Origin: CANMXU01 sp052030545
GTDB lineage: Bacteria; Pseudomonadota; Gammaproteobacteria; Enterobacterales; Alteromonadaceae
NCBI RefSeq assembly: GCF_052030545.1
Contig: NZ_JBPDIH010000002.1
Location: 310,001 to 374,000 of the forward strand
Length of the DNA stretch: 64,000 nt
Direction of reading: 5' to 3'
Shown here: positions 25,439 through 33,256 of the stretch, piece after piece
How positions within the stretch are numbered: position 1 is the stretch's first letter
Layout of the letters: each line of letters starts with the position of its first letter
Notes under the pieces: generated by a model
Told to the model about the DNA's origin: nothing
Database searches by the model: none
What the model saw: the letters and a program-made list of their open reading frames with translations, nothing else
Position numbers and translations under genes: made by a program

Positions 25439-27541
25439 TTAAGAATATTTAACCGAAATGGGAATGGTCAGAATTTTATTACCGTAGCTTTTTAATATTC
25501 GGTAAATAAGATAGAACACCAAAAGTACAACAACTAGCGCAAAAGATGACACAACAGGTGTTATCAATATATTGCCTAACTGATAGCAGAAGGTTGCGGC
25601 TAAATACGCCAATGCAAAACTCCAAGCACCTGCAAAACCAGCCCAGCGCGTACCAACTTCATTCTTTATTGCCCCCATAGCCGCTACACATGGCGTATAT
25701 AAAAGAATAAACAATAAATAGCTAAACGCACCTAACTGACCGTCAAACGCCTGCTGCATAACATGATAAGTATTTAACTCGACTTCCTGCTCTTGTGAAG
25801 CAACATTTAGATCGCTGACCTCACCAACATCGATACCTAATGGATCTTGTGCTTCAATGCCTAATAAGTTTTCTTTAATTTTGTCTGTCGCTTCTTGCCA
25901 GCTTTCTGACAATGAAGGCTGACCGCCCTCTTCTTCACCATGGGGTGAATACAGGCTATTAAATGTTGCGACCAACACTTCTTTGGCAAAAATTCCGGTA
26001 ATAATACCAACACCTGCTTGCCAGTTTTCTTCTTTAACCCCCATAGGCGCCAATACTGGCATCACAAGTTTTGCACCTTCGCTTAACACTGACTGTTCGC
26101 TGTCTTGGTGACCAAATTGCCCATCTGTGCCGATAGAGTTAAAGAAGTTTAATACACACACCACGATGACAATGGTTTTACCGGCACCGGTAACAAAGCT
26201 TTTGGTTCGCTGATAAACACGTGCGCTAATGTCGGTAAGCTTAGGCATTTCGTATAACGGTAGCTCCATAATGTTAATCGAGCTTGTACCTGGCAAGGTG
26301 GTTTTTTTCAGTAAAAACCCGGTAAAAATAGCCGCAGCAATACCAACAAGGTATAAAAGAAAGACTAGATTTTGACCGTTATCTGGGAAAAATGCGGCGG
26401 CAAATAATGCATAAACAGGCAAGCGCGCACCACACGACATAAAGGGTGCCATCATGACTGTAGTAATGCGTTCACGCTCGCTATCAAGTACTCGCGCAGA
26501 CATTACCGCAGGAACGGTACAACCAAAACCAACAATTAGCGGTACAAAGGCTTTGCCGGGCAAGCCTATTTTTTGCATAACACTGTCAACCACAAAGGCT
26601 GCACGCGCTAAATAACCACTACTTTCCAGTAACGACAAACCAATAAATAAACAAACAATAACAGGAATAAAAGTTGCCACTGTCTGTATACCACTGCCAA
26701 CACCTTCAACCAGCGTCAATAACCATGCGGGAAGATCATAGCTAGATAACCAATGAAGCGGATAATCAACAAAGATTGTACCGCTTAAAATGTCAAAAAA
26801 GTCGATAAAGGCACTACCAACATTAATGGCAAACATAAATAGCAAATACATCATGCCTAAAAAGACAGGAATACCAACAAGAGGATGCAAAACAACATCA
26901 TCAAGGCGATCGGTAATACTGCGTCGCTCTAATCGTTCTTTGGTGGCATTTTCCAGCAAAGAGCGCACAAAATCATGGCGCTGATGAATAACGTCAATTG
27001 CTTCTATTGGCTGGTGACTTTTAACAATATAGTGCTCATCTGTGTTTGAAGCAGACGTCAAAGCATGTTGAATTCTCGATAAGTAATCTTTATTTTGCGC
27101 ACTAATTTCATGAACAGGGCAACCGAGGAGTTGCGATAAAGAATTTACATCGACATCTAACGATTCCGTTCTATCAGTTTTATTTAATAGTACGATCATC
27201 GGCACACCCAGCTCTAGAAGCTGAGTTGTTAAATAAAGTTGACGTTGCAACTGAGTGGCATCAACCACGTTAACTAAGCAATCAATGTCATTATCACGCA
27301 GAAAATCATGAGATATCGTTAAATCTTGACCTTGCTGATCGCGTTTGGTTAATGAACTTAAACCGGGTAAATCGGAAAGTGTCGCATCGTGACTTGGAAG
27401 AGTAATTGATTTTTGCTTTGCTGAAACGGTAACACCAGACCAGTTACCAACTTTTTGCTTATCACCAGATAATAAATTAAATAGCGTACTTTTTCCTGAG
27501 TTGGCAAAACCAACCAGTGCATAATGTTGAAAGTTGGACAT
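25439..27541 (-). CDS. feoB: FeoB, ferrous iron transporter
   Basis: Inner membrane Fe(II) uptake protein with a cytoplasmic G domain. From the ATG at 27541 the product has 700 residues: G1 GFANSGKSTLFN at the N-terminus, switch region with WSGVTV, G3 DLPG, G4 NKTD, then a membrane part with two gate motifs including GCTVPAVMSAR and SCGARLPVYALF, and YTPCVAAMGAIKNE near the end. The frame is open 30 codons further upstream, but that part lies inside feoA; the TAATG overlap with feoA fixes the start. Slightly shorter than E. coli FeoB (773). No feoC follows. Confidence 0.95.
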   Translation of the reverse strand: MSNFQHYALVGFANSGKSTLFNLLSGDKQKVGNWSGVTVSAKQKSITLPSHDATLSDLPGLSSLTKRDQQGQDLTISHDFLRDNDIDCLVNVVDATQLQRQLYLTTQLLELGVPMIVLLNKTDRTESLDVDVNSLSQLLGCPVHEISAQNKDYLSRIQHALTSASNTDEHYIVKSHQPIEAIDVIHQRHDFVRSLLENATKERLERRSITDRLDDVVLHPLVGIPVFLGMMYLLFMFAINVGSAFIDFFDILSGTIFVDYPLHWLSSYDLPAWLLTLVEGVGSGIQTVATFIPVIVCLFIGLSLLESSGYLARAAFVVDSVMQKIGLPGKAFVPLIVGFGCTVPAVMSARVLDSERERITTVMMAPFMSCGARLPVYALFAAAFFPDNGQNLVFLLYLVGIAAAIFTGFLLKKTTLPGTSSINIMELPLYEMPKLTDISARVYQRTKSFVTGAGKTIVIVVCVLNFFNSIGTDGQFGHQDSEQSVLSEGAKLVMPVLAPMGVKEENWQAGVGIITGIFAKEVLVATFNSLYSPHGEEEGGQPSLSESWQEATDKIKENLLGIEAQDPLGIDVGEVSDLNVASQEQEVELNTYHVMQQAFDGQLGAFSYLLFILLYTPCVAAMGAIKNEVGTRWAGFAGAWSFALAYLAATFCYQLGNILITPVVSSFALVVVLLVFYLIYRILKSYGNKILTIPISVKYS

Positions 27542-27765
27542 TAAATAACATCCACTATCACTTGGTTGGCAAGATTTTGTTGTAGCGTTATTTTGGTATT
27601 GTGTAATCGAAAAGCCATTGGACCATTCCAAGGGGCTTTATGAGCTAAAGAAATTACTGATTCAGGAACAAAGCCTTGTTCTAATAGTTGCTCTGCTAGT
27701 TCAAAATTTTTCGGTAAGGCAACAATTTTAGCTTTCTGGTTTTTTGACAAATCACTGAGTGTCAT
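27541..27765 (-). CDS. feoA: FeoA, ferrous iron transport accessory protein
   Basis: A 74-residue SH3-like cytoplasmic protein that works with FeoB. The family pattern is visible: short N-terminal strand, AEQLLEQGFVPESVISLAHKAP in the middle with the conserved LxxxGFxPG-like element, and the terminal ITLQQNLANQVIV. It is the first gene of the feoAB pair, ends in a TAATG overlap with feoB, and is preceded by a Fur-box-like site. Confidence 0.92.
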   Translation of the reverse strand: MTLSDLSKNQKAKIVALPKNFELAEQLLEQGFVPESVISLAHKAPWNGPMAFRLHNTKITLQQNLANQVIVDVI

Positions 27766-27784
27766 TTTCTCTACAACCCTTTAC

Positions 27785-27805
27785 AAATGAGAATTACTTC
27801 TATTT
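27785..27805 (-). promoter_or_regulatory. Fur-box-like operator upstream of feoAB
   Basis: The 21-bp segment on the plus strand begins AAATGAGAATTA and ends CTTCTATTT, close to the Fur pattern AAATGAGAATnATTnTCATTT (two clear mismatches in the right half). It ends 20 bp before the feoA start, where bound Fur would block initiation. Iron regulation of feo by Fur is well established; this site is a visual match only. Confidence 0.6.
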
Positions 27806-27978
27806 ACATATTACACTATCTCGTGCGCATGTACAGATCAATTTGGCGCAGCCAAAGGGTTGTTTGACTCATATCAAAGCTTTCTTTGCACAGAAAATAT
27901 CAAATACAGCCCTAGACAGTTAGCTGTGCTTTGAATTAAGCTAAAACAATTCAAACACATGTTTTAATTTGACTGTTT

Positions 27979-28884
27979 ATGCATTTTCAATCTCACTTTG
28001 TCAGCTTAAGTCACAGTTGCCAATTACACTTAATGTTGATTAACAAAACACCCGCTCATCAAGGCATTCCAATTCTGATGATCCACGGAATGATTGAAGA
28101 TGGTCGTATTTTTTATCACAAAAATGGCAAGGGGTTGGCTTGTTATTTGGCTAAACAAGGCTACAGCGTTTATGTTGCAGACCTGCGCGGCATTGGGCAA
28201 AGTAAACCCAGAATCAATAAAAACTCTGCTCACGGTCAAACCGAAACTATCGTTAACGATATTCCAGCATTAATTGCGTACACCTTAGCGCACAGCCACC
28301 ACGACAAACTGCATTTAGTTGCCCATTCTTGGGGCGGCGTTTACTTAAATGCTTGTTTGTTGCGATTCCCAAAAATTTGTCAGCAAGTTTATAGTGGTGT
28401 CTATTTTGGTTCAAAACGTCAAGTCAGAGTGAAAAATGTCGAACGTTTTTTTAAAATTGACCTTTTTTGGAATAAGCTCGGTTTTGCCATTTCTAAGCGG
28501 CGTGGCTATTTCCCTGCCAAGGGATTAAAAGTTGGCGCAGACAATGAAACACAAAAAACTCATCAACAATGTATTCAATGGATTAAAAAAGATGACTGGC
28601 AAGATAGTGATGATCGTTTTGACTATCATCAAGCAGCCAAAACCGCAAAGTTGCCGCCGATATTTTATCTTGCCGCGGTAAACGATCACAGCTTGGGCCA
28701 TCAAAGTGATGTAAAACTCTTTATGAAAGAGTCTGGCGGTCAAGACAACAAATATTCCTTATTAAGTATCAAACAAGGTAATCTTGTCGATTACGATCAT
28801 TTGAATATGCTAACTTCTCCGCAAGCGATTAACGACCACTTCCCCGCAGTATTAAAATGGTTGTGTACACATCAACACAGTTAA
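27979..28884 (+). CDS. Alpha/beta hydrolase fold protein
   Basis: A 301-residue cytoplasmic protein with a complete alpha/beta hydrolase triad: nucleophile elbow VAHSWGG (Ser at about residue 117), an Asp in NDHSLGH near 236, and His in DYDHLNM near 273. LMIHGMIEDG at about 35 supplies the oxyanion-hole HG motif and DLRGIGQS follows strand 4. No signal peptide. Substrate cannot be read; related proteins are annotated as lipases or poly-hydroxyalkanoate synthase-like. A basic lid-like insert (KRQVRVKNVERFF) sits after the nucleophile. The gene has no strong ribosome binding site. Confidence 0.8.
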   Translation: MHFQSHFVSLSHSCQLHLMLINKTPAHQGIPILMIHGMIEDGRIFYHKNGKGLACYLAKQGYSVYVADLRGIGQSKPRINKNSAHGQTETIVNDIPALIAYTLAHSHHDKLHLVAHSWGGVYLNACLLRFPKICQQVYSGVYFGSKRQVRVKNVERFFKIDLFWNKLGFAISKRRGYFPAKGLKVGADNETQKTHQQCIQWIKKDDWQDSDDRFDYHQAAKTAKLPPIFYLAAVNDHSLGHQSDVKLFMKESGGQDNKYSLLSIKQGNLVDYDHLNMLTSPQAINDHFPAVLKWLCTHQHS

Positions 28885-28938
28885 AAAAATATTTTTTGCA
28901 CTTATTTAAACAAAACGCAAATAACGGTATTATTAAAT

Positions 28939-28968
28939 TTTACCCGATACGGTTAAAAATGTTACAAT
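28939..28968 (+). promoter_or_regulatory. Candidate sigma70 promoter of the 59-residue ORF
   Basis: TTTACC (28939-28944) and TACAAT (28963-28968) are separated by 18 nt. The -10 is a 5/6 match, the -35 a 4/6 match. Transcription would start about 35 bp before the small ORF at 29010. Confidence 0.5.
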
Positions 28969-29009
28969 CTCGACCAATGTAATTTGAACTAAAGATAGAT
29001 TAAGTAAAT

Positions 29010-29189
29010 ATGCGTATTAGATTAACTGCAACAATTGATAAAAACCCTGAAAATGGCTGTGAAGCTGGTAAAGAATTTGAAGCTGTATTAATTCATCCTC
29101 GTTCTACTACAGTTGAATTTACTTCTGATGCAAACAAACAGGTTCGTGCGTTCCACTACGAATATGAAGTCGTAGAGTCTGTCGAATAG
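29010..29189 (+). CDS. Small conserved-looking protein of unknown function (59 aa)
   Basis: An ATG-initiated frame of 59 codons and a TAG stop. The product is soluble and acidic, beginning MRIRLTATIDKNPENG and ending EYEVVESVE, with alternating hydrophobic residues (RIRLTATI, FEAVLIH, TTVEFTS) that suggest a small all-beta fold. Third codon positions are AT-rich as in neighbours, and it has its own candidate promoter, which supports a real gene. I do not recognise a family. It is followed by a heavily structured 165-bp region ending in a terminator. Confidence 0.6.
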   Translation: MRIRLTATIDKNPENGCEAGKEFEAVLIHPRSTTVEFTSDANKQVRAFHYEYEVVESVE

Positions 29190-29304
29190 TTTTACCTTAG
29201 GTAAAATTATAAACAGAGAAAGTTGTCATTGTTACGCGAGCATACTGCTCGTTTAAGTGATAACGAATACACGCTTGTATAAAGCGTTTATGAATGTAAT
29301 TAAC
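29190..29304 (+). ncRNA. Structured RNA region (candidate sRNA or 3' UTR), function unknown
   Basis: Three stem-loops follow one another: TTTTACC-tta-GGTAAAA (29190-29206), a compound stem whose outer arms are GTTGTCA and TGATAAC and whose inner arms are CGAGCA and TGCTCG (about 29222-29266), and ACGCTT-gtata-AAGCGT (about 29273-29289). They run into the perfect terminator hairpin at 29305-29354. No reading frame fits. This could be a 3' UTR-derived small RNA or simply a structured trailer of the small ORF. Confidence 0.35.
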
Positions 29305-29358
29305 AAAAGCTTTTATTTGACGTTTCCTTTTGGCGAACTCAAATAAAAGCTTTTTTGA
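29305..29358 (+). terminator. Long perfect hairpin terminator
   Basis: 16-bp perfect arms (AAAAGCTTTTATTTGA / TCAAATAAAAGCTTTT) with an 18-nt spacer and extra T residues after the right arm. It ends transcription from the 59-residue ORF and could work from the other strand too. Confidence 0.75.
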
Positions 29359-29398
29359 TATCTATCACACAAAATAAATAAAGCATCAAACAGCGAAT

Positions 29399-29611
29399 AT
29401 GCAAAACTCAATCAAGCTAACGACTTCAGGCGTTCAAGAAAATACCCAGGTAGAGTCGCCGTGTATAAGAAAATGTTGTCTGAACGAGCAAGATATTTGC
29501 CTGGGTTGCTTTCGACATATTGATGAGATAACAGGTTGGAGTAAAACCTCAACGCAAGAAAAACATGCCATTTTGGCATCGTGCAAACGTCGAAAGGCCA
29601 AGACAAGCTAA
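29399..29611 (+). CDS. DUF1289 family cysteine-rich protein
   Basis: A 70-residue protein with the DUF1289 cysteine pattern: SPCIRKCCLNEQDICLGCFR, where CxxxC and CxGC pairs could bind a metal, followed by the conserved DEITGWSK helix. Family members are small cytoplasmic proteins of unknown role, often beside oxidoreductases or LysR genes. Its 3' end is 5 bp from the convergent LysR gene. No ribosome binding site is obvious, so the start is less certain than the identity. Confidence 0.85.
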   Translation: MQNSIKLTTSGVQENTQVESPCIRKCCLNEQDICLGCFRHIDEITGWSKTSTQEKHAILASCKRRKAKTS

Positions 29612-29616
29612 ACAGC

Positions 29617-30519
29617 TTAACCATTAACGCGTTTTACTAACAAATCAATAAAGCTACGTACTTTAGGTGCTAAGTGTTTTCGGCTTGGATAAATAGCAAA
29701 CACATCGATATTTTGCGCAGGATAATCGTTCAATAATATTTCTAATTGATTGTTGGCTAACTCTTTTTCCATGGTAAATGCCGGCAAGCGACAAATGCCA
29801 ATAGAGTCTAAGGTCAATGCTAGTTCCATTTCTGAACTATTGCACAGTAACCTTGACTTAACATCAACATAGCTATATTTGCCAGAAGCATCGGTAAAGT
29901 ACCAACGTGTCGGGTTTTTTAAATTGCTATAACAAATGCAGGCATGATCGACTAATTCGTCTGGAGTTGTAGGTCGCCCAAACCGTTTGATGTATTGCTT
30001 GGTCGCCACAACATAAGCTTTTGAGCTAAACAATTTTCGACAAATCAAACTTGATTCTTCTAATTGATGTGTTGCCCTGATCACCAAGTCAAACCCATCT
30101 TGCACTACATCAACATGACGATCGTTTAAATCTATCTCAAGCTGCACATTAGGGTATGTTTGCATAAATTCAGACAAAATTGGCTGCAAATAATTATGTG
30201 ACAGTGCTACTGGGCAACTTATTTTAAGCAAACCTTTCGGCGCAATATCTTGTTGATCTAACTCACCTAGGGTTTGTTCGGCATCGGCAACCATTTGCAA
30301 ACACTGTTGGTAATACACCTTTCCCTCGGGCGTCAGACTAATTGAACGGGTTGTACGGTTAAGTAGGCGCACGCCTAGGCGCGCTTCAAGTTTATTAACT
30401 TCTTTACTTATATAAGAAGTTGAATGCCCTGTTGCTTCAGCCGCGGCCGAAAAGCCGCCACATTTCACCACTTCAGTAAAAATCACAACGCCGTCAAATA
30501 ATTTAGTATTAGAAGCCAT
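29617..30519 (-). CDS. LysR-type transcriptional regulator
   Basis: N-terminal winged helix with FTEVVKCGGFSAAAEATGHSTSY and LLNRTTRSISLTPEG, then a periplasmic-binding-like effector domain, 300 residues in all. The helix-turn-helix positions fit a start at the ATG of 30519; the frame also opens at a GTG (30546), which would add nine residues. It is divergent from an FMN-reductase gene with a 108-bp gap containing repeated ATTAAT motifs, the standard arrangement for a LysR regulator and its target. The closest type by sequence style is the DsdC/AaeR-like group with CRLPAF, but the effector is unknown. Confidence 0.9.
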   Translation of the reverse strand: MASNTKLFDGVVIFTEVVKCGGFSAAAEATGHSTSYISKEVNKLEARLGVRLLNRTTRSISLTPEGKVYYQQCLQMVADAEQTLGELDQQDIAPKGLLKISCPVALSHNYLQPILSEFMQTYPNVQLEIDLNDRHVDVVQDGFDLVIRATHQLEESSLICRKLFSSKAYVVATKQYIKRFGRPTTPDELVDHACICYSNLKNPTRWYFTDASGKYSYVDVKSRLLCNSSEMELALTLDSIGICRLPAFTMEKELANNQLEILLNDYPAQNIDVFAIYPSRKHLAPKVRSFIDLLVKRVNG

Positions 30520-30554
30520 ATGGAAACAGTTCTTTATATTTTGCACTATTAATT

Positions 30555-30570
30555 ATTAATTGAGATTAAT
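30555..30570. promoter_or_regulatory. Possible LysR operator (ATTAAT repeats)
   Basis: ATTAAT-tgag-ATTAAT forms a short dyad, and a third ATTAAT lies at 30548-30553. The dyad sits in the divergent promoter region between the LysR gene and the FMN-reductase gene and contains T-N11-A spacing typical of LysR sites. The motif is AT-rich, so chance occurrence is possible. Confidence 0.35.
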
Positions 30571-30627
30571 ATACACTCTCTAACATTGAATTGTCGCCCT
30601 GTTTATCACACTTATTAGAGGTATGTT

Positions 30628-31152
30628 ATGAAACTATTAGCATTTGCTGCCACAAGTAGCTCAAAATCCATTAACAAACAATTAGCCGGTTATGCTGCCT
30701 CACTGCATACAGATGCAGAAATAGAACTGTTAGATATTAATGACTATGAGATGCCTTTATTTAGTGAAGATAAGGAACAAGCGCTAGGGCAACCACAACA
30801 AGCAAAAGACTTTTTTAATAAGATTACGCAAGCCGATGCACTGATCATTTCCTTTGCTGAGCACAACGGCTCTTATACCGCCGCTTATAAAAACTTATTT
30901 GATTGGACCTCACGTATCGAACAAAAATTATTTCAAAATAAACCTATGGTTTTATTGGCCACCTCACCAGGTCCAGGCGGTGCAAATACCGTATTAACCG
31001 CGGCGACAACTTCAGCTCCTTATTTTGCAGGCGATGTTAAGGGCTCACTTTCTATACCAAGTTTTTACGATAATTTTGATATGGAAAAGCAGCAGCTAAC
31101 TGATCAAGTCTTGTTAACTGAGCTAACGTCACTTATTGCAAAGCTAAACTAA
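30628..31152 (+). CDS. NADPH-dependent FMN reductase family protein
   Basis: A 174-residue flavodoxin-like protein of the NADPH-dependent FMN reductase (ChrR/azoreductase-like) family. MKLLAFAATSSSKSINKQLA is the phosphate-binding start; AEHNGSYTAAYKNLFDWTSR is the flavin-contacting signature; LLATSPGPGGANTVL follows. These enzymes reduce flavin, quinones, azo dyes or chromate in the cytoplasm. Likely controlled by the divergent LysR protein. A clear AGAGG site lies 6 bp before the ATG. Physiological substrate unknown. Confidence 0.88.
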   Translation: MKLLAFAATSSSKSINKQLAGYAASLHTDAEIELLDINDYEMPLFSEDKEQALGQPQQAKDFFNKITQADALIISFAEHNGSYTAAYKNLFDWTSRIEQKLFQNKPMVLLATSPGPGGANTVLTAATTSAPYFAGDVKGSLSIPSFYDNFDMEKQQLTDQVLLTELTSLIAKLN

Positions 31153-31310
31153 ATAAGCTGAGCTCGGTTAAAGAGCATCAATTAATGCGGCAATGGTAAA
31201 TTTTCACTGTTGCCGCGCCCCCTTCCCTTAGCTTAAACCGCTTACATTTCACCTATTCCTTGTTCTTAATCTGTTCATTCTCACATCGTATTTTAAACAG
31301 CAGTCAGCAT

Positions 31311-31331
31311 TCATTTACATTTTGTAAATGA
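31311..31331. repeat. Palindrome upstream of the hemerythrin gene
   Basis: TCATTTAC-attttt-like spacer (5 nt)-GTAAATGA, a perfect 8-bp dyad about 100 bp before the start at 31429. It is placed where an operator could lie, but no regulator is recognised for it. Between it and the FMN-reductase gene a GCGGCAA/TTGCCGC hairpin at 31188-31217 lacks a T run. Confidence 0.35.
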
Positions 31332-31428
31332 TTTATCTCACATATTTTATGCACAACACGCAAGCCCTACCTATACTTTTTATCTGTTGGCTATTAATTT
31401 TCATACGCTTGAGTAAGGATTCATAAGC

Positions 31429-33042
31429 ATGCCGAGTAGAGATAAACTCACAGCTAAAACAGACGTTTTAGTTATTTATCAAGATCGCTATCAAGTTGGC
31501 AAGACCATTGAAAAAGTTCAGAACTTGCATTTAAGTTTTCAATGTATTCGCATGAGTAAAGACAACCATGAAAAAATTATCGCTTGTCAGGCAAAGATAA
31601 TATTACTATCTAGTCACCACATGATCACTGGCACCGAGTTTTACCTAGATTTACTGGTGCAATGTAAAGAGCAGCTTGCCAATCATCATGCCATTGCGCT
31701 CATTCACTTAGATGAAGCATCTGAGGCATTTAGCGCTTGTGAAGACGGCTTATTTGATAGTTATATTATTATTGAACCCAGTTTTGAAGAGGAGCGTTTA
31801 AGCCTCGTATTAATGCAGTCGTTAAAAGCCATTGCCGAGCATAAGCTTTATACCAGTAAATTATTATCCAATGATAATCACGAACAAACGACAACCGGCG
31901 ATGTGCAAAAAAAATTACTGCTAAATAGTTTAAACCTACAACTTAAAAACTATCAGCGGTCATTAGAAAATCGCCTGAAACAGTTGATAAGTGACGCACA
32001 ACAACAAAGCAGTATTCATCAAGCAATTCACGACTGTACTCAGCAACTCCTTAGCGATATTGATACTAAAATGGGGCAACAGCTAATAGACATTAGCAAA
32101 GACATTCAAATCGCCACCCTGAAAAACATTACCAATAATAAGCGCTTGAATAGCCGAATTAACTACGCAGACAAACCGTTACCGAAAAAAGCTAACGACG
32201 TCATCTCTTTTAAACACCAAGCCAATGTTTGTTACAAAATTCTCATTGCTGAAAGTTCAATGTTGCTCGCCAATGCCATTGCAGAAATTTTTGAAAATAT
32301 GAATTTTAAGATTCGCATCTCTATTAATGGCCGACAAACTTTGCAAGCCTTTGACGATTTTTCCCCTGATCTTATTTTGCTTGAAGATAACCTCGCTCAA
32401 ATGGACGGCATTGCCGTTACCCGTAAGATCAGAAATGGAGGTAGCTGTATTCCCATTATTGTTTTAGCAGAACGCAAAAACAAATCACAATTAAAGCATT
32501 GGTTACCACTAGGGATCAGTGAATATTTAGCTAAATCAACTAACCATAAAGTGATTTTAGACACAGTTATTAATGAACTGTTAAATCCAAGCGGCTTATT
32601 AAAATTCAAAACTGAAAATAATATTGACCAAATTCAGTGGTTACCAGAGTATTCAGTTGGACACCCACTTATGGATGAACACCACCAGCAACTTTTTCAA
32701 ATTATTAAAGAGTTTATTAACAGTGAACACAACATAGAACAAACCATCACCATTTTTCAAAAGCTTAATAAATACATGCTGATGCATTTTGCTGAAGAAG
32801 AGAAATTGATGTTGGCCAATAATTTCCCGAATTTAATTGAACACAAAGCCGAGCACTATTCTATTGTGAAAAAAGTAAAAGCCATGCAAGAAAAGCTTTT
32901 GCAAAAAGATGAAGAAACACACAATAAAATTGGCTTATTTCTTTATAAATGGCTTAGCCACCATATTCTAAAGTCAGACATGGAATACAAATGGTTTGTC
33001 TCAACCGAGCAAAAAAACACGGCACTACTGGGGGACTTTTAA
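31429..33042 (+). CDS. Receiver-like and bacteriohemerythrin multidomain protein
   Basis: A 537-residue cytoplasmic protein. Residues about 10-130 resemble a degenerate receiver; 140-245 are helical and Gln/Asn-rich; 268-385 are a receiver (KILIAESSM ... FSPDLILLEDNLAQMDG ... EYLAKS). The phosphoacceptor position holds Glu319, with Asp at the next position; the acidic pocket pair is reduced and the switch Thr is Ala, so normal phosphotransfer is doubtful. Residues 403-530 form a hemerythrin domain with all iron ligands visible: GHPLMDEHHQQL, MHFAEEE, EHKAEH and SHHILKSD. It may sense O2 or store iron. An AAGGA site precedes the ATG. No kinase lies next to it. Confidence 0.85.
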   Translation: MPSRDKLTAKTDVLVIYQDRYQVGKTIEKVQNLHLSFQCIRMSKDNHEKIIACQAKIILLSSHHMITGTEFYLDLLVQCKEQLANHHAIALIHLDEASEAFSACEDGLFDSYIIIEPSFEEERLSLVLMQSLKAIAEHKLYTSKLLSNDNHEQTTTGDVQKKLLLNSLNLQLKNYQRSLENRLKQLISDAQQQSSIHQAIHDCTQQLLSDIDTKMGQQLIDISKDIQIATLKNITNNKRLNSRINYADKPLPKKANDVISFKHQANVCYKILIAESSMLLANAIAEIFENMNFKIRISINGRQTLQAFDDFSPDLILLEDNLAQMDGIAVTRKIRNGGSCIPIIVLAERKNKSQLKHWLPLGISEYLAKSTNHKVILDTVINELLNPSGLLKFKTENNIDQIQWLPEYSVGHPLMDEHHQQLFQIIKEFINSEHNIEQTITIFQKLNKYMLMHFAEEEKLMLANNFPNLIEHKAEHYSIVKKVKAMQEKLLQKDEETHNKIGLFLYKWLSHHILKSDMEYKWFVSTEQKNTALLGDF

Positions 33043-33256
33043 TTAGCGTCAACCAAATCAAAACTTTTACCGACGATAAATTTACCAAAAGATTTGCTTA
33101 GCTTTAACACGGCTTAAAATCACATTTCATTACATTTAATCGAACATATCGCATCAACCCTACCTGCAACACTTAACACTTCTGTTACAATATAAGAAGT
33201 TAACCAACTTTTTGAGTTATATCTTTAGCTGTTTTATTTGATAAAGAGAAATCAAC

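Noticed and set aside
29412..29624. 70-codon minus-strand ORF opposite the DUF1289 gene
   Set aside because: The plus-strand frame has the DUF1289 cysteine pattern; the minus frame shows none and overlaps the LysR 3' end.
31188..31217. GCGGCAA/TTGCCGC hairpin as a terminator of the FMN reductase gene
   Set aside because: The stem is followed by C-rich DNA without a T run, so it is not a standard intrinsic terminator.
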